This document shows, piece after piece, positions 58,201-64,000 of a DNA stretch of 64,000 bases. Each line of letters opens with the position of its first letter. Position 1 is the first letter of the stretch. The notes beneath the pieces are model-generated. The model worked only from the letters and a program-made list of their open reading frames with translations, did not search any database and had not been told where the DNA came from. The position numbers and the translations under genes are program-made. Origin of the DNA: Agromyces seonyuensis (GTDB lineage Bacteria > Actinomycetota > Actinomycetes > Actinomycetales > Microbacteriaceae); contig NZ_WSTA01000001.1 in the NCBI RefSeq assembly GCF_009789225.1, positions 106,854 to 170,853 on the forward strand, in the 5' to 3' direction.

Positions 58201-58206
58201 TTCTGA
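55201..58206 (+). CDS. glnE: Glutamine synthetase adenylyltransferase / deadenylase
   Basis: 1001-residue bifunctional enzyme that adds AMP to glutamine synthetase and removes it by phosphorolysis. Two nucleotidyltransferase domains are intact: the first with GMGKAGARELNYVSDVDVIY (about 220) and the second with MGRFGGRELGFGSDADLIYV (about 719). Each is followed by an adenylyl-linked helical domain (LKLGPGGLRDIEF, LKLGRGSLSDVEW). Both catalytic Asp pairs remain, so both activities should be present. ATG 7 nt after glnA2; the true target GlnA1 is encoded next on the opposite strand. Confidence 0.97.
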   Translation: MPRSPLGLTASARAGFDDLGAATAGVEALAAASGVAPPALLDAFALAADPDAALASVTELRRRAPDSVDRLLAEPQSAARLSRLVGASRGLADFLGRETAALERLTAPPRPPADAEAARATLVAAVESAPADADVDDLARRLRRAYRSELVELAVWDLGGDAVPILDRVAAGLADLAAAALDAALAGARRLISNAPGATAAFGRYPAEQVDAVRLAIIGMGKAGARELNYVSDVDVIYVGDSADEEILPTARALEIATRLAVTVQRLIGEPGIEPPLWEVDPNLRPEGKDGALVRTLDSHLQYYERWAKNWEFQALLKARAMAGDRELGERYVAGVAPKVWTSSSRDGFVEEVQRMRERVTANIPAAEVDRQLKLGPGGLRDIEFTVQLLQLVHGATDEGIRQRDTLGALAALAERGYVGREEAAEFADDYRVLRVLEHRQQLRRLRRTHLMPTEPADLRVLARASGLARGADELVTRWHEMRARVRRLHERLFYRPLLSAVAAIPASGLELTDAQAEARLRAIGYRDPRGALAHIAALTAGVSRRAVIQRHLMPVLIAWFADGPDPDYGMLAFRRISDRLGTTHWYLGLLRDSSEAALRLTRVLSSSRFAGELIEYLPEAVAWLEDDADLRPRSLAALQEEGAAVLARHADRDAAANVLRGIRRREILRLAIASILGTVRIDELGRGLSDVMEHHLGALLEIIRRDDRDGLEFGIVAMGRFGGRELGFGSDADLIYVFRPAGDEPERAQRRAVAIVAELGRLVEDARLPLELDADLRPEGRNGVVARSLDAYRAYYARWSLTWEAQALLRAHPLAGDAGLLADFAALADEIRYPDAVTEHDVREVKRIKARVENERLPQGADPKRHLKLGRGSLSDVEWFVQLLQLEHAGRVRSLRTTSTIEALDAAVDAGLVAKHDAATLRAAWEFASRARSALTLWLDRTTDVLPTDRTQLEGVARLLEYPPRSATRFEEDYLQTTRRARTVFERGFYGEPERREPRF

Positions 58207-58305
58207 GGCATCCGGGCCGCGACCCGCATCGGAGTCGTCCGTCGCCGAGTTTGCCCTGGCCGGTGCGCATTCAGCGTCCCACGCCGAGCGCTCCGGACAC
58301 GACGA

Positions 58306-58339
58306 AGCGGGGGCCGCACCGTTCGGTGCGACCCCCGCT
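58306..58339. terminator. Terminator between convergent glnE and glnA1
   Basis: 15-bp stem with loop GTTC. The one plus-strand C/A mismatch becomes a G-U pair in the minus transcript, so it fits glnA1 best. The rest of the 147-nt gap shows nothing. Confidence 0.8.
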
Positions 58340-58353
58340 CTGGGTTCGTCGGA

Positions 58354-59778
<1,425 letters not shown>

Positions 59779-59841
59779 GTGACGAATCTCCAAGGGGGCG
59801 GGCGGGTGAGACCGGACGTCGATTTCGTACAGCCGGGAGAG

Positions 59842-59847
59842 ACGCTA
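59842..59847 (-). promoter_or_regulatory. Putative -10 element of glnA1
   Basis: TAGCGT on the minus strand, giving a leader of about 57 nt. The GlnR-like array ends 10 nt upstream of it. Confidence 0.45.
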
Positions 59848-59857
59848 CCGAGAAGGG

Positions 59858-59895
59858 GTTACCCCGCAGTGACGCAAATGTTTCGGCGGTGTTAC
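59858..59895 (-). promoter_or_regulatory. GlnR-like operator array before glnA1
   Basis: Four pentamers at exact 11-nt steps. On the minus strand: GTAAC (59895-59891), GAAAC (59884-59880), GTCAC (59873-59869) and GTAAC (59862-59858), each separated by 6 nt. This matches the a-site/b-site layout gTnAc-n6-GaAAc known for the actinobacterial nitrogen regulator GlnR. It lies between the -10 elements of glnA1 and the RDD gene. Binding is inferred. Confidence 0.7.
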
Positions 59896-59910
59896 ACGGT
59901 GGGCGCTCGG

Positions 59911-59916
59911 TAGAAT
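59911..59916 (+). promoter_or_regulatory. -10 element of the RDD gene, leaderless
   Basis: TAGAAT with 6 nt to the GTG at 59923, 15 nt after the GlnR-like array on the other side. Confidence 0.6.
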
Positions 59917-59922
59917 CGGTCG

Positions 59923-60357
59923 GTGCCCGACTCCACTCCCATGACCTTCGGCGACCTCGACCCCAGCAAGTATCCCGGCGAACGTCTCGGGCTCCCCGAG
60001 TCGGGCAGCGGCTCCGTGGCCCGTGCCGGTCGTCGCATCGCGGCGATCTTCGTCGACTGGGGATCGGCGATGCTGATCTCGATCCTGTTCGCGCCGTTCG
60101 ACTCGCCGCAGTACACCTGGGTGACGCCGCTCGTCTTCGGCGTCCTGCAGGTGGCGTTCATCCCGACCATCGGCGGCTCGCTCGGCCACCGACTGCTGGG
60201 CATGCAGCTCGCACCGCTCGCCGGCGGCTGGGTCGGCGTCCGACGTCCGATCGTCCGCACGGTGCTGCTCCTGCTCGTGATCCCGGCACTCGTGTGGGAC
60301 TCGGACCAGCGCGGGTTCCACGACAAGGTCGCCGGCACGGTGCTGATCCGTCGCTGA
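59923..60357 (+). CDS. RDD family membrane protein
   Basis: 144 residues. The RDD family is named for Arg and Asp residues in its first helices: here RRIAAIFVDWGSAML (about 36-50). Three hydrophobic helices follow or overlap (about 38-56, 62-82, 105-125), and the end reads RGFHDKVAGTVLIRR, typical of the family. Function unknown; a transport role is proposed for some members. The same gene lies beside glnA1 in mycobacteria and related genera. Confidence 0.9.
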   Translation: MPDSTPMTFGDLDPSKYPGERLGLPESGSGSVARAGRRIAAIFVDWGSAMLISILFAPFDSPQYTWVTPLVFGVLQVAFIPTIGGSLGHRLLGMQLAPLAGGWVGVRRPIVRTVLLLLVIPALVWDSDQRGFHDKVAGTVLIRR

Positions 60358-60372
60358 ACACCCCGAACGCGA

Positions 60373-60403
60373 GAACGGGCCCGCGCGATGCGCGGGCCCG
60401 TTC
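60373..60403. terminator. Bidirectional terminator, RDD gene / DUF4191 gene
   Basis: Perfect 13-bp stem GAACGGGCCCGCG / CGCGGGCCCGTTC with a 5-nt loop, between convergent genes. Confidence 0.85.
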
Positions 60404-60418
60404 GGCGTTCGAGGCGGT

Positions 60419-61126
60419 TCAGCGGAGCTTGCCGCGCTGCGCGCGGACCTTGTTCGGGTCGATTCCCTTCGGGATCGGCAACGAGCCCTGCAGCGAGGCG
60501 AGGCGGTTGTTGACGGCTGAGATCTCGGGCTTCGTCAACGCCTTCGGCAGCTTGTTCAGGGTGGGGGAGATGCGGTGCAGTGCGACCTCGCCCTCGCCGG
60601 CGCCGACGCGGATGACGGTGATCGGCACGTTCGGGACGATGCGGGCGACCTTGCGGCGCTCGTCGTCGACGAGCTTCTTCGTGCGGGTCTCGGGGCCCTC
60701 GACGACGAGGACGATGCCGCCCTTGCCGACCGCGCGGAACACCGCATCCTGGGTCTTCGCGTTGACGGCGACGGGCATCTCCGCGCCGATCCAGTTGCGG
60801 CGCAGCCCGCTGCGGAGCACGGCCCCGGAGGCGCCAGGCTGGCCTTCGATCTGCTTGTAGGCGGCGCGCTCGGCGCGACGGCCCAGCACGAGCATGGCGA
60901 GCAGGATGCCTGCCAGGATGCCCGCGATCACGAACAGCGTGATGTTCAGCCATCCGCCGCCGAGGACGAGCGCGAGGACCACGGCGAGAGCGATGGGCGC
61001 GACGAACACGCCGACGATGTACCACACGGCCAGGGAGTCGTAGCGGCGGGTCATCTGGAAGACCTGCCACATCTGCTTGAGCCGTCCCGGCTCCTTCTGC
61101 GCGGGAGCGCTCGAACTGCGTGCCAT
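60419..61126 (-). CDS. DUF4191 domain membrane protein
   Basis: 235-residue actinobacterial protein of unknown function. A basic N-terminus with MWQVFQMTRRYD leads into two membrane helices (about 36-58 and 62-82), then a cytoplasmic domain of about 150 residues with GPETRTKKLVDDERRKVARI, ending KGIDPNKVRAQRGKLR. It matches the DUF4191 layout and sits in the conserved neighbourhood of glnA1 and the RDD gene. The ATG lies 6 nt after a -10 element. Confidence 0.9.
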   Translation of the reverse strand: MARSSSAPAQKEPGRLKQMWQVFQMTRRYDSLAVWYIVGVFVAPIALAVVLALVLGGGWLNITLFVIAGILAGILLAMLVLGRRAERAAYKQIEGQPGASGAVLRSGLRRNWIGAEMPVAVNAKTQDAVFRAVGKGGIVLVVEGPETRTKKLVDDERRKVARIVPNVPITVIRVGAGEGEVALHRISPTLNKLPKALTKPEISAVNNRLASLQGSLPIPKGIDPNKVRAQRGKLR

Positions 61127-61132
61127 GCCTAC

Positions 61133-61138
61133 AGGATA
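61133..61138 (-). promoter_or_regulatory. -10 element of the DUF4191 gene, leaderless
   Basis: TATCCT on the minus strand (AGGATA on plus), 6 nt before the ATG at 61126. Confidence 0.5.
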
Positions 61139-61260
61139 CCGGCGCCGGAGAGCGCGATCGGACCGTGAGTCATCCTCCACCATCGCGTTCGCTGCAAGGT
61201 GATCCACCGCCTGAACGACCGATGCGCGAGGTGGAGGCCGGTCGACGGCACCGTGTCGGC

Positions 61261-63030
61261 ATGACGCCCGCTGCCAGACGCCGCACCGACCGCCGTGAGC
61301 CCGCCGCTGTCGCCGATCCCGCCGCGGCCGCACCGTCGCGCCTCGCAGGCTACCGACTGCTTCGGCGACTGGGCGCCGGCGCCGTCGCGGACACCTACCT
61401 CGCGATCGCGGAGGGCGATCAGCCTGATGCAGCACCGGTCGTGCTTCGCGCCTTCAGGATGCCCGACGGGGCGCAGGCGATCGCCGAAGTCGCGGCATTG
61501 AGCGCCGCATCGGAACGCACTGATGCCGGAGAGGACAGCGGGCTGGCTGCGCTGCCCCGTCTCCTCGACCTCGCCGCCGTCCTCGGCGGGCGCACCTGCC
61601 TGGTGCTCGAACGGCTCGCCGGCCCGATGCTGTCCGACGTCCTCGCCGAGCGGCGATTCGCGCCCGGGGAGGCGGTCACGATCCTCGCGCCTATTGCGGC
61701 CGGCGTGGTCGCCCTCGACGCTCTGGGCTTCGCGCCGACGGGCCTCGAAGTCTCGGACGTCCGATTCGACCTCGAAGGCCGGCCGCGGCTCACCTCGCTG
61801 CCCGGGCTGCTCCGCATCGGATCGGAGTCGACGATCGCGGCGCGTCGGGAGGCGCGGCGCGGTGCGTGGTCGTCGGTCGCACGCATCGTCGATGCCGTAC
61901 TCGATGCGACGGAGGACGGTCGATCCGCGCCGGTTCGCGGCGTCCTCCATGGCGCGCTCGCATCGGCGGTCTTCGCGGTGCCCGGAGAGGAAGTCGAGCG
62001 AGCGCTGTTCGCCTGGGCGCGGGCGCTGCCCGTCCGCGGTGCGAGCGGCGGTATCGCTCCGCCCGTGGAGCGAACGACGTCGCGCGAGCGGGACGCCGAA
62101 GAGGCGAGCCTCGGACCCGGCCGCGCGCTCGGCGGACCGCCCGATCTGCAATCGCTGGTGTTCGCTCGGGGAGCGCAGCACGTCACCGCTCCTGGGCCGA
62201 CGGACCGGCCCTTGGCGACGGCGAGTTCCTCGTGGGCGCACTGGACCGCGTCCGCTCCTGCGTCCGATCCCGGGGCGCACGCGCATGCACTCGAGGGGGT
62301 CGCGGCCCTCGGCGACGGAGCGGAGCGGGCGCGGCTCCGGGCGGCACGCCGCAGCAGGCGGGAGGCGCGCGCCGTCGCGGCAGGGTCGAGCGACTTGTGG
62401 GAGCGGTTGGCTGCGATCGCCGACCGCGGCGTGCCGCTCGCACGGGTCCGCTTCACCCTCGACCGCTACCGACGCCAGCTCGCCATCGGCGGGCTCGTCG
62501 CCGTGGCCGCGCTCGTCGTCGTCTTCACCGTGCTGCCGGCTCCGGGCGCCGGCGTGGAGGCGTCCGAAGGGGAGCCCACCGGAGGACCAACGGTCGTCGG
62601 CACCGTACCTCCGGCTGTTCCGGAAGCGACGCCGGCGGCGACCGACGGCGGCGGAATCCCCGAATCCACGGCGTCCGACGACCCCGCGCGCATCGTCGCC
62701 GGAGACGACCCGGTCGCCGCCGCCCGCGTGCTCGTCGCCGAACTGTCCCGCTGCCGGGACGAACTCTCGCTGTCGTGCCTCGAAGGTGTGGCGCAGGCGG
62801 GGTCGCCGCTCGCGGCAGCCGAGTCGGCCGCCATCACGACCGCGCGCGACGGCGGCGAGATGATCGCGGGAATCGATGCCGATGTCGCCGGGATCGAACG
62901 CATCGGCGAGCTCGACGGGCTGGGAGACGCCGTGCTCGTGCGGGTGCCGGGACGCACTGAAACGGAACCGGCCTCGCTCCTCATGATGAGGGGCGAGGCC
63001 GGTTGGCGCTTGCGCGAGTGGTTCGGCTGA
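61261..63030 (+). CDS. Kinase-like (pseudokinase) single-pass membrane protein
   Basis: 589 residues from this ATG. Residues 30-260 look like a protein-kinase fold: GYRLLRRLGAGAVADTYLA resembles the glycine loop and VVLRAF the beta-3 strand, but with Arg63 where the catalytic Lys should be. No HRD or DFG is found; the corresponding stretch reads GFAPTGLEVSDVRFDLEGR. A low-complexity linker (260-400) is followed by one membrane helix (407-425), a Pro/Thr-rich stalk and an outer domain (about 445-589) with two cysteines and the end GWRLREWFG. Catalysis is unlikely; a scaffold or sensor role is a guess. The start is uncertain: an in-frame ATG at 61222 exists and no ribosome site is clear. Confidence 0.7.
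   Translation: MTPAARRRTDRREPAAVADPAAAAPSRLAGYRLLRRLGAGAVADTYLAIAEGDQPDAAPVVLRAFRMPDGAQAIAEVAALSAASERTDAGEDSGLAALPRLLDLAAVLGGRTCLVLERLAGPMLSDVLAERRFAPGEAVTILAPIAAGVVALDALGFAPTGLEVSDVRFDLEGRPRLTSLPGLLRIGSESTIAARREARRGAWSSVARIVDAVLDATEDGRSAPVRGVLHGALASAVFAVPGEEVERALFAWARALPVRGASGGIAPPVERTTSRERDAEEASLGPGRALGGPPDLQSLVFARGAQHVTAPGPTDRPLATASSSWAHWTASAPASDPGAHAHALEGVAALGDGAERARLRAARRSRREARAVAAGSSDLWERLAAIADRGVPLARVRFTLDRYRRQLAIGGLVAVAALVVVFTVLPAPGAGVEASEGEPTGGPTVVGTVPPAVPEATPAATDGGGIPESTASDDPARIVAGDDPVAAARVLVAELSRCRDELSLSCLEGVAQAGSPLAAAESAAITTARDGGEMIAGIDADVAGIERIGELDGLGDAVLVRVPGRTETEPASLLMMRGEAGWRLREWFG
62966..63004. terminator. 18-bp hairpin inside the 3' end of the kinase-like gene
   Basis: AACCGGCCTCGCTCCTCA pairs with TGAGGGGCGAGGCCGGTT (one G-U), with loop TGA. 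It lies in the last codons of the plus-strand gene and 35 nt after the stop of the convergent E2 gene, so it probably terminates the E2 transcript. Confidence 0.7.
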
Positions 63031-63038
63031 ACCTCGGA

Positions 63039-64000
63039 TCAGATGCCGAGATCTGCCTCGAACGCGCCCTCTTCGAGGCGGTTCTTGATCGTCGTCAGGA
63101 AGCGCGCGGCGTCCGCACCGTCGATGATGCGGTGGTCGTACGACAGGGCCAGGTAGACCATCGAGCGGATCGCGATGGCGTCGCCCGCGACGACGACCGG
63201 ACGCTTCACCACGATGCCGGTGCCGAGGATCGCGGACTGCGGCAGGAACACGACGGGCGTGTCGAACAGCGCGCCGCGCGAACCGGTGTTGGTCAGCGTG
63301 AACGTGCCGCCGGCGAGCTCATCGGGCTTCAGCGAGTTGTTGCGCGTGCGCTCGGCGAGGTCGGCGATCTGGCCGGCCAGGCCCGCGAGGTTCAGCGACG
63401 AGGCGTCCTTCACGACCGGCGTGAGCAGGCCGCGCTCGGTGTCGACCGCGATCGAGATGTTCTCGGTCGCCGGGTAGACGATCGAGTCGCCGTCGACGGT
63501 CGAGTTGATGATCGGGAACGCCTGCAGCGCCTCGGCTGCGGCGAGCGCGAAGAACGGCAGGAAGGAGAGCTTCGTGCCGGTCTTGGCGGCGAAGTCGGCC
63601 TTCACCGCGTCGCGGAGCTTGGCGACCTTGGTCACGTCGACCTCGACGACCGACGTGAGCTGCGCGGTCGAGGTCATCGACACCACGGCGCGCTCGGCGA
63701 CGACCTTGCGCAGGCGCGTCATCGGGACGGTCGTGCCGCGCAGCGGCGAGGCCTCGAGCTTCGTCGCCGGAGCGGCGGCGGGGGCCGCAGCGGCAGCGGG
63801 CTGCGCCGAGAGCACGTCCTGCTTGCGGATGCGGCCGCCGACGCCGGTGCCCTGCACCTGGTTGAGGTCGACGCCCTGCTCGCTCGCGATCTTGCGGACG
63901 ATGGGGGTCACGTAGGGGGCGCCGGCGTGCGACGCGGCCGCGGGAGCGGCGGGGGCCGCCGGGGCGGCGACCGGAGCCGGGGCGACCGGGGCCGGCGGCG
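63039..64000 (-). CDS. sucB: 2-oxoacid dehydrogenase E2 (dihydrolipoamide acyltransferase), C-terminal part
   Basis: 320 codons are visible; the N-terminal lipoyl domains lie beyond the window edge. From the edge inwards: an Ala/Pro-rich linker, a peripheral-subunit-binding domain ([30 protein letters not shown]), a second Ala-rich linker, and the catalytic acyltransferase domain with the active-site run [17 protein letters not shown]. Acyl group (succinyl or acetyl) is not certain; the place near glnA1 in actinobacteria usually holds the dlaT/sucB gene of the pyruvate or 2-oxoglutarate complex. lipA and lipB, often close by, are not seen on this side. Confidence 0.93.
   Translation of the reverse strand, partial: PPAPVAPAPVAAPAAPAAPAAASHAGAPYVTPIVRKIASEQGVDLNQVQGTGVGGRIRKQDVLSAQPAAAAAPAAAPATKLEASPLRGTTVPMTRLRKVVAERAVVSMTSTAQLTSVVEVDVTKVAKLRDAVKADFAAKTGTKLSFLPFFALAAAEALQAFPIINSTVDGDSIVYPATENISIAVDTERGLLTPVVKDASSLNLAGLAGQIADLAERTRNNSLKPDELAGGTFTLTNTGSRGALFDTPVVFLPQSAILGTGIVVKRPVVVAGDAIAIRSMVYLALSYDHRIIDGADAARFLTTIKNRLEEGAFEADLGI

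Overview
The window is very GC-rich, gene-dense bacterial chromosome with GTG starts, ATGA/GTGA overlaps and almost exclusive use of G/C-ending codons. RbpA, WhiA, OpcA, PdtaR (ANTAR), an HGxxPAAW protein, DUF4191 and GlnE next to GlnA2 all point to an actinobacterium. The gene order (trpCBA-lgt-gltBD-pyk, polA-rpsA-coaE-uvrBA-uvrC-rapZ-whiA, gap-pgk-tpi-secG-rbpA, tkt-tal-pgi-zwf-opcA-pgl, ctaB/ctaA-suf) suggests Micrococcales, most likely Microbacteriaceae. This is core chromosome: I see no mobile element, phage gene, CRISPR array or rRNA.

Layout. 1-7.1 kb: end of hisG, hisF, hisI, then trpE, a Trp-associated membrane protein, an HGxxPAAW protein, trpC, trpB and trpA. 7.2-15.8 kb: lgt, glutamate synthase gltB/gltD and pyk. 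16.0-16.1 kb: tRNA-Leu(CAA) on the minus strand. 16.1-24.2 kb: pdtaR, a hotdog thioesterase (minus), polA, a DUF885 protein, rpsA and coaE. 24.2-33.1 kb: uvrB, uvrA, uvrC, rapZ and whiA. 33.3-37.8 kb: sodA, gap-pgk-tpiA, secG and rbpA. 37.8-45.9 kb, minus strand: pentose-phosphate operon tkt-tal-pgi-zwf-opcA-pgl. 46.2-48.4 kb: convergent ctaB and ctaA for heme O/A. 48.5-52.8 kb: sufB, sufD, a Rieske ferredoxin, sufC and a SufT-like gene. 52.8-60.4 kb: panB (minus), glnA2-glnE, glnA1 (minus) and an RDD protein. 60.4-64 kb: DUF4191 protein (minus), a large kinase-like membrane protein that lacks catalytic motifs, and the C-terminal part of a 2-oxoacid dehydrogenase E2 (minus, cut by the window edge).

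How the genes work together. Nitrogen assimilation is well represented: GOGAT, the regulated glutamine synthetase GlnA1, the GlnA2 paralogue and the adenylyltransferase GlnE. A four-half-site GlnR-like array lies upstream of glnA1. Central carbon metabolism is covered by lower glycolysis, pyruvate kinase and the pentose-phosphate shunt. The nucleotide-excision genes sit together, with a LexA-type SOS box before uvrA.

Most interesting points: the pseudokinase-like membrane protein at 61.3-63.0 kb; the GlnR-like array; ten genes whose -10 hexamer lies only 6-7 nt before the start codon (leaderless transcripts); a possible 53-codon leader ORF coupled to sufB; and a frequently recurring GGATGCC word. 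No wholly new multi-gene system is evident.
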